The notes under the pieces are model-generated. The model saw only the letters and a program-made list of their open reading frames with translations, searched no databases and was not told the origin of the DNA. The position numbers and the translations under genes are program-made. Shown here one piece after another: positions 1-7,819 of a stretch of 19,955 bases of DNA; position 1 is the stretch's first letter, and each line of letters begins with the position of its first letter. The DNA lies in NCBI GenBank assembly GCA_021295675.1, contig JAGWBY010000032.1:31544-51498 (forward strand). The letters are read 5' to 3'. The stretch is from Candidatus Latescibacterota bacterium (GTDB lineage Bacteria > Latescibacterota > UBA2968 > UBA8231).

Positions 1-40
1 TGACCAAAATGTGCATGATTTTTTAGCCAAATTTCGCGTT

Positions 41-70
41 GTAGGGGGCGGTTTGCAAACCGCCCCCTAC
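41..70. repeat. Perfect 30-bp palindrome next to the rhaM stop
   Basis: The 30 bases are their own reverse complement: arm GTAGGGGGCGGTTT, central GC, then the complementary arm. It begins directly after the rhaM stop codon (71-73, minus strand). It could fold into a very stable hairpin in either transcript. No clean T-run follows on the minus strand, so it resembles a REP-like interspersed palindrome more than a classical intrinsic terminator, although it could still end or protect the rhaM mRNA. Confidence 0.8.
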
Positions 71-385
71 CTAGTCGATGTGGAATACTTCGCGCAGGTC
101 CTTGGCAATAGGGCTGTCGTCCGGGTTGGAGGCCATGATGTCCTTCATGTAGGTCCACCACCGGCGGCAGTCCGGCGTCTCAGCGATGCTATTCCAGCGC
201 TCTTCGTCCTCAATTTCCACATAGGCAAAAAGCTGGTGGGTGTCGGCGTCGAGGAAGATGGAGTAGTTGTGGACGCCGTGGTCTTTGAGGGTCTGCTCCA
301 ACTCGGGCCAGATGGGATTGTGGCGCGCTTCGTACTCGGCGTGTTGGTCGGGATTAACCTGCATGACAAAGGCTTTGCGGATCAT
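71..385 (-). CDS. rhaM: L-rhamnose mutarotase
   Basis: This cytoplasmic enzyme interconverts the alpha and beta anomers of L-rhamnose before isomerisation by RhaA. The 104-aa product has the length of E. coli RhaM and aligns with it from the first residues ([12 protein letters not shown]). Residues at known active-site positions are present: Tyr18, His22, Tyr41 and the Trp76-Trp77 pair, plus the RHNPIWPEL block at 21-29. An upstream in-frame ATG at 418 would add 11 residues, but AAGGAG lies nine bases before the ATG at 385, so 385 is chosen. The gene lies 86 nt downstream of the DUF6785-type membrane protein on the same strand and may be co-transcribed with it. Other rhamnose genes (rhaA, rhaB, rhaD) are not in the window, so which pathway it serves is inferred. 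Related family members act on other deoxy sugars, so substrate identity is likely but not certain. Confidence 0.95.
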   Translation of the reverse strand: MIRKAFVMQVNPDQHAEYEARHNPIWPELEQTLKDHGVHNYSIFLDADTHQLFAYVEIEDEERWNSIAETPDCRRWWTYMKDIMASNPDDSPIAKDLREVFHID

Positions 386-394
386 GGCCGTTTG

Positions 395-400
395 CTCCTT
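395..400 (-). promoter_or_regulatory. Ribosome binding site of rhaM
   Basis: On the minus strand the sequence reads AAGGAG, nine bases before the ATG at 385. It decides between the start at 385 and the longer reading from 418. Confidence 0.8.
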
Positions 401-471
401 TTCTTTAGATTGTGCCAAGTGTCTGGTATTTAGCCCGCTGAGTCAAATTGAGCGTATATTACGGTGCCAAA

Positions 472-2392
472 TCAAAAATTGAAGATCATGTTGCCCTCGA
501 CGCCGTACGCCCCGTCGATGAAGAGCCACAGGCAGGCCGTGGTGAAGTCGCCGAGGATCAGTCCCAAGAAAAACGGCATCAAGGCGCGGTAAGCGCGCAC
601 CCCGCCGTAGCGCAGGATGGTCGCCTTGAGTAGCCAAGCCAAAAAGATGGACAACCAGCCATAGTAAACAATGGTAAAGGTAGAGGCGATGGGAAAACCC
701 AGAGGATGCAGCGGCCACCACGCGAAGCGGTGGCGCAAAAAGAGCAGGGCCGCCATGACGAAGCTCCCGCTGGCGGTAAAGGCGAGGCGCGGGGCAAACG
801 ACGGCTCGGGCGCGTTGTACACCGAGGCCATATAGGTAAAGGGCCAGCGCGGCGCGCCGCTAAAGTACCAGCCGTGCAGATTGATGCCGCCGTAGGTATA
901 GGCGAGGGTCATGGTAAACCAGATTGAGCCGAGCAGTCCCACGGCGATGGCGGCAAACAGGGCCCAGGGCAACCAGCGCGGCGCGGGCGAGTCGCCGGAG
1001 GTGAGCTTGAGGCTGTGCATGACCGCGTTCATCATGTTGGCCGCGGTTTCGCCCATCCACACTGTGCTCAGGCCCAAGCCGGTCATGTTGCCAAGGCCGA
1101 GGGTCTCGGGGCCAATACCTCGGGTGATAAACGCCTGCGGGGCCATCGGCGTCTGGCAGCCGGGGATACCAGCCTCGCAGACGATGCGCGATAGGCCGAT
1201 AAAGACGATGAGTGCTCCTACCACCAGCAGCACGGCGGCGTACAGGGAGAGGCCGGTGAGGGTCAGCCAAGCGACCATGAACGCCACGCCGACTGCTAGG
1301 CCGCCAAAGGCCGTGCGCGGGGCCATGAGTTCGCCGGGCGCTGGCTCGCCTTTTAGGGCTTGGCTCCACAGGCGGCGCAGATGAGTGCGGGCGGTCCACA
1401 TAACGAAGAGGGTCAGCACTAAGAGGCCGCCGGCCTGCTGATGGGAAACGGGGACCGAGCCGCCGCCCGAGGTCCAGATATCGCCACCGCCGATTACGAG
1501 GCCGATGCGGGCGAAGACGACTTTTTCTAGGGTGTAGAACAAAAAGAAGAACCAGATGCTGAAGGAGACGCTGAGCGCCATTAGGTAGGCTAGGCCCAAG
1601 ATCGGCAGGTTGATGCGCCAGGGCAGGCCGACGCTGCCTTGCAGCAGGGATAGGCTGCCGTTGAGGGCGATGGGCTGGAAGGCGTCGTGGTAGTAGTTGA
1701 GCGAGTTCCACGAGTGGATCAGGAGCGGCACGGCAAAGCCCAAACAAGCGGCCGAAAAAGGACGCGGAGTCCGCGTCTTCGAGCATGGTAAGCGGCAGAC
1801 GAGTGAGGGGGAAGACGAGCCGCTCGTTGGCGACCCACTGGCCTCGGAGCAACACGCCAAGACAAAAGAGGACCCAGTAGAAGGTGAAGATAAAGCAGAT
1901 CCAGGCGGCTAGCGGGCGGCTCCAAGCAGCCCACGGTATGGCGCTGCCTTGGGGCAGTCCTTCGTAGAACAGGCGCACGGCCTCGGTATCGGCGGGTGCC
2001 AGCCAGGGGTGGATGTATTCGACGAAGAGTTCCTGCCAGGCATTTTCCGGCGTGGCGTAATACGCGGCTCCGGTGATAACCGACAGGAAGCTGCCGGTGA
2101 AGCCAGTGGTAACCACCACCGAGCCGACTAGCATCATGGCGTACACGGCGATGAGTTCGGCGCGCGAAAAGGCCCATGTGCGGCCTAGCATCTTGAGCAG
2201 GGGCAGGGCTGTGGCTGTAAGCAGGAAGAGGAAGAGAACGGCGATTAGGGGGATGGCATTGCTGGTGATTTGCGATCCCTTGACGATGAGGATCCCCCAA
2301 GGGCTTAGTACGCTGATCGCCCCCACGAGGAGCAAACCCGTGAGGACAGCGCGCAGGGAAAAGGCGGGCGGCTGGGATGGCAGTGAAGACAT
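472..2392 (-). CDS. DUF6785/DUF6784-type multi-pass membrane protein, frameshifted
   Basis: This is a polytopic inner-membrane protein resembling the DUF6785/DUF6784 proteins found in environmental bacteria. It may be a transporter, but no substrate is known. The N-terminal part reads from the ATG at 2392 to about 1760, the rest in a second frame to the TGA at 472. The first frame loses sense after SASFFGRLF, while the second resumes with CLGFAVPLLIHSW. One extra T in a T5 run (A5 at 1755-1759 on the plus strand) explains it; dropping one T gives a continuous 639-aa protein with roughly a dozen hydrophobic segments, about the usual family length as I recall it. An in-frame TGA lies one codon before the ATG, so no earlier start exists; no strong ribosome site is seen. 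It faces the solute-binding protein divergently with 36 nt between starts. I favour sequence error or a recent slippage mutation over long-standing decay, because both halves remain well conserved. Confidence 0.8.
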
Positions 2393-2428
2393 GGATCAGT
2401 AACATAAAGGAAAAATGAGAAGGGTGTT

Positions 2429-4404
2429 GTGTCCGTGCTGAATTGCAGGATGATGTGGATTATAGGCGCGGCTGCGTGGTTGGGCTGTGCTCCGGTCGAA
2501 ACGGAGCGCTCGATTGCGGCCGCTGATGGTCAGCGCGCGGTGCCGACGGGCGACATCCCGCAGAGTGCGTGGCCAGCGGCTTGGTTCCGGCCGCCGGCCA
2601 CGGCGTCAGCCGTGGAGATGGAGACCTTCCGCCAATCGCCTGTGCTCGATGAATTGGTGGCGGCTGGTGAATTGCCGCCGGTCGCCGAGCGCCTGCCCGA
2701 CGACCCGGTGGTGGTCGAACCCTACGGAGAAATTGGCCGCTACGGGGGCACGGCCCGGTTGTTCTTCGCAGGTGAAAGCCTGATCAACGTTCCCGAGGGG
2801 GTGCTGCGTCCGGGGCCGCAAATGCGGTTGAATCTGCCGAATTTTGCGCAAAAGGCCGAATACCGCAACAGCGCGCGGACCTTGCGGATCATTCTCCGTC
2901 CTGGCCACAGGTGGTCCGACGGCCATCCCGTAACGGCTGACGACTATGTGTTCTGGTTCGACCACGTGCTGATGAACGAGGAGCTCACGCCGGTGGTGGA
3001 GCCTCGGTTCAAGGGCGCGCGAATTGAAAAGCACGATGCGCATAGCTTCAGTTATCACTTTCCCCAGCCGATGCCGCTGTTTGTCAACCATCTCGCCCAC
3101 AACAGTTCGCGCTTGGCGATGCCTGCGCACTTCATGCGCCGCTACCACCCGGCGTTTACCGATCCCGCGCAGTTGGAACGCGAAGCCGAAGAGTTGGGTT
3201 TGCAGGACTGGCTCACCTATTTCGGGGCGGTCAACAGCACGACTGATTTGATTCACTTCAACCGCCCCGTGCTGACGGCGTACGTATTGGTCAGCCGGAC
3301 TTCGACGCGCGCGCTGCTGCGCCGCAATCCCTACTATTTCAAGGTGGATCCCGCAGGCAACCAGTTGCCCTATATCGACTATCTGGAGGTGCAGCGGGTC
3401 GATAGCGCCGAAATTATGGCGGCCAAGGCCTCGACTGGACAGGTTGACTTTGCCGGGCGGCAGTTTATGACGGCGGATATTCCGCTGTTTAAGCGCTTTG
3501 AGCAGTACAACGACTATTCCACCTACGTCTGGCCGCGGCCGTACGGCTCGGACGTGGTGTTGCAGTTCAATTTGAATCATCCCGACGAGGGACTGCGGCG
3601 GATTTTCCAAGACGTGCGCTCAATCGGGAGGAAATCAACGACATCGTTTACTTTGGCTACGGGGTGCCGCGCCAGTTGACGGTGGTGCCTGCTAGTCGCT
3701 ACTTCGAGCCAGAATTTGCCACGGCGTGGGCGGAGTTTGATCCGGCGCGAGCCAATGCCATGTTCGACGAGATGGGGCTTGTCGATCGCGACGGGGATGG
3801 AAGACGCGAGCGGTTCGACGGCAAGCCACTGCAAATCACCTTGGAGTACATGATTGGCGAGACGCCCAAGCAGGTCACTTTGGACTTGGTTTCAGCCCAC
3901 TGGCGCGAGGTGGGGATAAGCGTCAATCTCAAACAGATCAGCGGCACGTTGCAGCGGATCCGCGCTAGGGCGGGCTTGATGGACATGACCATCTGGCACG
4001 CCGACCGCAACGCGGATATCCTCTTTCCCATTGAGCCTTATTGGTACGTGCCGACCAATGGCGGTTGGGAGCAGAGCCAGTGGTCTAAGTGGACGCGATG
4101 GTACTTCTCCGATGGCGCACTGGGGTGGGAGCCGCCGGCGCAGATTAAGGAGCTGATTGGCTGGTGGGAGACGCTGCGCCGCACCACGGACGAGGAGGAG
4201 CGCATTGCGATGGGCAAGAAGATTCTCCGCAGCCAAGCCGAGAACCTGTGGGCACTCGGCGTCATTGGCTTGGGGCCGCATCCGGTCGTGGTCAGCCACA
4301 AGCTGCGCAATGTGCCGCGACTGGGATATTGGGGTTGGGATTCGCGCTGGACGTGGCCGTACTATCCGGAGACTTGGTATTTGGAGGAGGAAGTTGCAAA
4401 GTAG
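2429..4404 (+). pseudogene. ABC-transporter solute-binding lipoprotein, family 5, broken by a frameshift
   Basis: This would be the extracytoplasmic binding component of an oligopeptide/nickel-type (SBP_bac_5) importer; relatives also bind oligosaccharides. The N-terminus has Arg7, a hydrophobic run and a Cys in WLGCAP, a lipobox-like site with an unusual Trp at -3. Family features include TLRIILRPGHRWSDGHPVTA (about 150-170), NPYYFKVDPAGNQLPYIDYL (about 305-325) and the NPY-like lobe after it. At about 3618-3625 the frame changes: DVR is followed at once by a shifted LNREEINDIVYFGYG, so the usual VRxAxxxA(I/L)xRE motif lacks about eight residues. The second part runs to the TAG at 4402-4404. 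No permease or ATPase gene is beside it. The start is uncertain: GTG 2429 follows AGAAGGG by 4 nt, and ATGs at 2450 and 2453 are in frame. An ATG at 2415 with AAAGGA upstream opens only an eight-codon reading frame. Confidence 0.85.
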
Positions 4405-4608
4405 CCGTGAGCTCTTGAGCATCTACATCTAGAGGTCAGTTGTTTTTTGCTGTCATCTTTATTTATATTGTGCTGATATTTAGCAACGATTGGCAACTAT
4501 TAAGAGCTGTTGAAAGGAGGTAAAGAGAGGCCGTTTTAGGCATCAGAAGCTCACTTTTCGTTTTCTTGACGAATGTTCAAACCACGAACCCATGAGGTGA
4601 ATTGCATT
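4405..4608 (+). other. Gene-free stretch between the solute-binding protein and the CBM9-like gene
   Basis: These 204 bases are more AT-rich than the flanking genes and hold no convincing reading frame or strong hairpin. They contain TTGACG at 4566-4571 without a clear partner -10 box, and AAAGGAGGT at 4513-4521 with no start codon behind it. A promoter for the downstream gene is expected here but cannot be placed with confidence. Confidence 0.5.
4594..4599 (+). promoter_or_regulatory. Ribosome binding site deciding the start at 4609
   Basis: GAGGTG lies nine bases before ATGAAGAAGATT at 4609. It marks the true start of the secreted sugar-binding protein, whose reading frame is otherwise open only from about 4625. 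Confidence 0.75.
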
Positions 4609-5536
4609 ATGAAGAAGATTTTGAGCATCGCGACAGGCCAGCGCGGTATCGGCTCACGTGCCGATCCCCGGCATTGACTCCGGTACGCTTTTCCAGTGGC
4701 CCGCTGGCTTGGAACCGACCTTGGATGGCGACCTCTCTGAATGGGATATCGTCCCCGAGGATTACTACGTCCCCTTTGATTCGCACTTCGAGTACTATCT
4801 CGGCTTGGGCCACGAAAACGACGAGAGCAATTTGTCGTTTCGGGTGGTGGCTGCTTGGAGCGCGGGGACCAATCGCCTCTATTTTATGATGGAGCGCTTC
4901 GATAATCTCTGGGTCCGCACAGGCTTTGGTCAGACCGCCGCTGGCGACGATAGCTGGGAGATCATGATCGACGCCGACCACGGCGGCGACCGGCACTTTG
5001 CCCTCCCCGACGATTACGAAGACGCCGAAGAGCGCGACCGCAATCAGGGCCGCTTCGCCCAGAACGCCCATTACGTCTGGCCCGAAATGCCCGACGCCAA
5101 CCGGGCCGTCGGCTGGAAGTGGTTCTTCAACAGCAAATCCACTTGGCACGACGTTCCTCCGTGGGGCGATTACGGTTTCCAGCTAGATGGCGAAGTCAAC
5201 TCGGGCGAGGCCACGGCGCGCATTGAGGTGATGACGATCGCGTGGGATGACTTCTACTGGGTCGGTCCCGACGAGAGCCTAGTCCACACCTTCACCGAGG
5301 GGAATACCATCGGTCTGGGTTGGGTTGTTCACGACATAGACAACACCGCAGAGGACAATGGCGGAGCCAGCGCTGGCGGCTGGGGCATCAACCCCAACAT
5401 CCAGATGTGGTTCGACTGCGTCAACTGCTCGGACTTTCTGCTGGCCCCGCTCGATCCTCGCGTGGATTTCAGCAGCGTTGAAACCGCGGTAGAGGAAGAG
5501 AGCTGGGGACGCATTAAGGCGGCCTATATCCAGTAG
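4609..5536 (+). CDS. Secreted CBM9-like carbohydrate-binding protein, frame broken in the signal peptide
   Basis: The mature part resembles the CBM9-like beta-sandwich domain: it opens with PTLDGDLSEWDIVPEDY, then shows the beta-rich pattern RLYFMMERFDNLWV, SWEIMIDADHGGD and ARIEVMTIAWDDFYW. A role in binding or sensing sugars outside the inner membrane is inferred from the fold and the adjacent binding protein. The ATG at 4609 has a good ribosome site and starts MKKILSIA, a typical signal-peptide n-region, but that frame stops at 4678. The other frame reads ASAVSAHVPIPG, a good signal-peptidase I site, into the mature protein. The frame changes near 4630-4637. Either one base is extra, giving an unusually short 15-residue signal, or 3n+2 bases of the hydrophobic core are lost. 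A start at GTG 4658 has no ribosome site. A strong hairpin follows the stop. The exact domain family is moderately certain. Confidence 0.7.
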
Positions 5537-5573
5537 TTCGCTTCTCGTTCCCAACTATTAGTAACTGCTAGTC

Positions 5574-5610
5574 TCAGAAGGGGAGGTGTCTCGTGCATCT
5601 CCCCTTCTGA
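5574..5610 (+). terminator. Terminator-like hairpin after the CBM9-like gene
   Basis: TCAGAAGGGGAG pairs with CTCCCCTTCTGA across a small loop; GTG/CAT extend the stem inward with one G-U pair, leaving a 7-nt loop. TTTCT follows. It sits 38 bases after the stop at 5536 and separates this gene from the following block. Confidence 0.7.
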
Positions 5611-5639
5611 TTTCTGCCTTCCCCGTGAGAGATGCAGTC

Positions 5640-7793
5640 ATGGTCGCATTTAGAAGCTGTCTGAAAACCCCTGGTGGCCTTCGCGCGGCTGCAAACGCGG
5701 CGTCCGACGTTGGGCAAAGCCGCCCATATTTCGTCAATATGGGCGGCTTTACCCGCCTTGTCCGCCCCGCTTTCGCTCACGCTCGGGGCACACCCGGAAT
5801 TTACAGACAGCTTCTTAGAGGCTTCTGCGCCGCGCTCTTGTTGGCCGCGAGTAGTATCCCGGTCGCGGGATTGACTGTCTATCGGCTAGGTGGTGAGGGT
5901 TTACCGCCGCCGCCCGAAGTGGCCAGTGGACAAGCCGATTTGGTCCAATTTAGCTGGGCCGAACTCGATCCCGACCTGCAGGGAGTAAGCGAATCCCTGA
6001 CGATTGCGCCCGACGGCATTTCCCCATTGTTCTTCCCTGCGGATGTCAATATCGCACCGACGGTCAAGGATCGCGGTGGCTATCTACAGACCCAAGGTTT
6101 TCAGGCTTGGGTCGAAACAGATGATATAATCTTGGTAAACGACGGCGATCCCGCGACGGCCTATTACGAGGAGAAGGGATCCAATCAGGTGAACGTGGGA
6201 GATGACTTGCGGTTCGGCAAAGTTTTACTGTTCGACCTCGGCGGTTTGTTTGCGGTGGATCGAATCCGCTTTTTCGCCCGTGCTGGCAACGAAGCCAATT
6301 ACATCGAACTCTTCCACATCTGGACCAATACGCTGACGAATGAAGAAGCCGGGATCAGTAGCGTGGACCTCTGCACCGCTGGCAGGACGGACAATTGTTT
6401 GGGCTTCATCAACCGGGCACACCGCGACCTCTACAATCGCAAGGACATGTATTTCAACGCGCTGTTGGAGGTCAAGGAAAACGCCCGCTCGACCGTAGAA
6501 GTGGAACTCACCGGCGAATACATCCGTCGCGTGGTGATGTTCGTGCCGTCGCAGCTAACGCGGGACTGGGAGATCGCCGAGTTTGAGATTTTTGCGCCCG
6601 GCTATGTGCCCAATGCCTCGTATCTTTCCAACATCCTCGATCTCGGCAAAGAAGTCTCGCTAGGCGAGCTGCGCTGGTCGGGGACCAAGGACGCTGAGGC
6701 CGCAGTCAACATTCGCAGCCGGAGCGGCAGCGATGTCGATCCCAACATATACTGGCGCCATACATTCCGGGGTGACGAGCAGGTCAGCTACGACGACAGG
6801 GGCAGGCCGCTGACTTTGCGCACGTACGGGCGCTTGGAAATTTCCGAGCGCGGCAAGATCACCCGCGACGCGGCAAATTGGGATTTCTGGTCGAAGACCT
6901 ACGATTTTGGCGACAGTGTTGGGACGCGCTGGTCGGCGACTAAGCCTCGGAGCTTTGTCCAGCTTGAGTTGGATTTTCAATCGAACATCGCCGCGGGCAG
7001 CCAGATGAATTACGTGGAGTTTACTGCGTCCCCGCCGGCGGTCACGACGCTGGTGGGAGAAATCGATCCCTATCAGGTGGAGACGGCCCAAGTAACGCAG
7101 TTCACTTATGCCATCCGGCCTACTATCGGACTCGACGACCCGGGGTTTGACCATTTGGAAATCTCGGTTCAGGGCGGGCGGCTTGTGAGTATCGACGGCG
7201 TGCGGATCGGGGGCCAAGAGGTGGCTTTTGAGCGAGTCGAAGAAGCGGCTGAGCGGCTGGTGGTAGGCGTACCGAGGTTAAACGTGGATCGCACTGAAGA
7301 GGTGATGGAGGTGGATTTTAGCGCCGAGATTTTTCGCTACGGAGCGACCTTTGCCGGTCGCGTGTTCGACAGCCAAACCCCACAGGAAATTTGGCAACCG
7401 GTGCAGCCCGGCGACGCCACGGCGCTCAGGGACGGCAATAGCCTTTCGGTGCAGGCCGTTGCGTTGGGGCCGCGAGTCCTCGGCGCGCTCAATTTGGCCG
7501 GGGGCATTTTTACGCCCAATGGCGACGGCGTCAATGACGGGTTGGACATTGCCTATGATCTGCTCAAACTGGTGGCACCAGCTCCGGTGGTGGTGGAAGT
7601 GCGGGACTTGGCCGGCGGGTTGGTGCGCGAAGTGTACAATGGTCTCGACGCGGCTGGCCGCCACCGGCGGCAGTGGGATGGTTTGGATGAGCACGGGCAG
7701 CGGGTGGCTCCCGGTGTTTACATCTGCCGCGTCGAGGTAGAGACTGAGGAGGGTCGGCGGCAGCGCGCAGGGGTCGTAGCAGTCGCCTATTGA
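5640..7793 (+). CDS. Secreted discoidin-like/FlgD-Ig protein 1, signal peptide interrupted by a MITE-like insertion
   Basis: This is a secreted surface protein of unknown function. As written it has 717 residues from ATG 5640; the reading frame is open further upstream, but that part lies in the terminator hairpin. The 162-bp insertion plus TTA duplication adds 55 codons after MVAF. Without it the N-terminus reads MVAFRGFCAALLLAASSIPV, a normal signal peptide, giving a 662-aa precursor. Residues about 160-320 look galactose-binding/discoidin-like (VLLFDLGGLFAVDRIRFFAR ... WEIAEFEIFAPGY). Then come ASYLSNILDLG, a beta-rich middle part, and from about 623 FTPNGDGVND followed by a FlgD-Ig module (VEVRDLAGG ... 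QWDGLDEHGQRVAPGVYICR). The next gene starts 26 nt downstream; the two following genes are paralogues. Translation might instead begin at ATG 5739 inside the insertion. Whether export still works is unclear. Confidence 0.8.
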   Translation: MVAFRSCLKTPGGLRAAANAASDVGQSRPYFVNMGGFTRLVRPAFAHARGTPGIYRQLLRGFCAALLLAASSIPVAGLTVYRLGGEGLPPPPEVASGQADLVQFSWAELDPDLQGVSESLTIAPDGISPLFFPADVNIAPTVKDRGGYLQTQGFQAWVETDDIILVNDGDPATAYYEEKGSNQVNVGDDLRFGKVLLFDLGGLFAVDRIRFFARAGNEANYIELFHIWTNTLTNEEAGISSVDLCTAGRTDNCLGFINRAHRDLYNRKDMYFNALLEVKENARSTVEVELTGEYIRRVVMFVPSQLTRDWEIAEFEIFAPGYVPNASYLSNILDLGKEVSLGELRWSGTKDAEAAVNIRSRSGSDVDPNIYWRHTFRGDEQVSYDDRGRPLTLRTYGRLEISERGKITRDAANWDFWSKTYDFGDSVGTRWSATKPRSFVQLELDFQSNIAAGSQMNYVEFTASPPAVTTLVGEIDPYQVETAQVTQFTYAIRPTIGLDDPGFDHLEISVQGGRLVSIDGVRIGGQEVAFERVEEAAERLVVGVPRLNVDRTEEVMEVDFSAEIFRYGATFAGRVFDSQTPQEIWQPVQPGDATALRDGNSLSVQAVALGPRVLGALNLAGGIFTPNGDGVNDGLDIAYDLLKLVAPAPVVVEVRDLAGGLVREVYNGLDAAGRHRRQWDGLDEHGQRVAPGVYICRVEVETEEGRRQRAGVVAVAY
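5653..5814. mobile_element. MITE-like non-autonomous element with TTA target duplication
   Basis: The ends are GAAGCTGTCTG (5653-5663) and CAGACAGCTTC (5804-5814), an 11-bp perfect terminal inverted repeat that continues imperfectly inward. TTA occurs directly on both sides (5650-5652 and 5815-5817), as expected of a 3-bp target duplication. At 162 bp it has no room for a transposase. TTA-type duplications occur in the IS5 superfamily, among others, so an IS5-like helper is only a guess. A strong internal hairpin lies at 5716-5750. The insertion is within the signal-peptide codons of the surrounding gene. Confidence 0.75.
5716..5750. repeat. Perfect 15-bp-stem hairpin inside the MITE-like element
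   Basis: AAAGCCGCCCATATT pairs perfectly with AATATGGGCGGCTTT across the loop TCGTC. With A-rich left and T-rich right ends it has the form of a bidirectional intrinsic terminator, so it could reduce transcription or translation of the gene it sits in. The ATG at 5739 is buried in the stem. Confidence 0.8.
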
Positions 7794-7805
7794 AACCGGC
7801 TATTT

Positions 7806-7811
7806 CAGGAG
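7806..7811 (+). promoter_or_regulatory. Ribosome binding site deciding the start at 7820
   Basis: CAGGAG lies eight bases before the ATG at 7820. It argues against the longer reading from TTG 7790, which overlaps the previous stop codon. Confidence 0.75.
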
Positions 7812-7819
7812 ATTGGGCT

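Noticed and set aside
11..433. 140-aa plus-strand reading frame opposite rhaM
   Set aside because: It is antisense to a gene with full match to a known enzyme family and has no recognisable features.
2606..3610. 334-aa minus-strand reading frame opposite the solute-binding protein
   Set aside because: It mirrors a strongly conserved gene in GC-rich DNA; composition and lack of domains mark it as a shadow.
4513..4521. AAAGGAGGT, a near-perfect ribosome-binding sequence
   Set aside because: No start codon follows at a usable distance, so no small gene is supported.
4566..4594. TTGACG as -35 box of a promoter for the CBM9-like gene
   Set aside because: No acceptable -10 sequence lies 16-18 bases downstream.
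4658..4660. GTG at 4658 as start of the CBM9-like protein
   Set aside because: No ribosome site precedes it, and an ASAVSA signal-peptidase site lies just upstream in frame, so the real start is the ATG at 4609 in another frame.
5586..5639. Reading frame of the first FlgD-Ig gene extended upstream to a GTG at 5586
   Set aside because: It would start inside the terminator hairpin and has no ribosome site; ATG 5640 rejoins the ancestral signal peptide exactly when the insertion is removed.
7790..7819. TTG start at 7790 for the second FlgD-Ig protein
   Set aside because: It adds ten residues before a complete signal peptide; CAGGAG eight bases before ATG 7820 makes the later start better.
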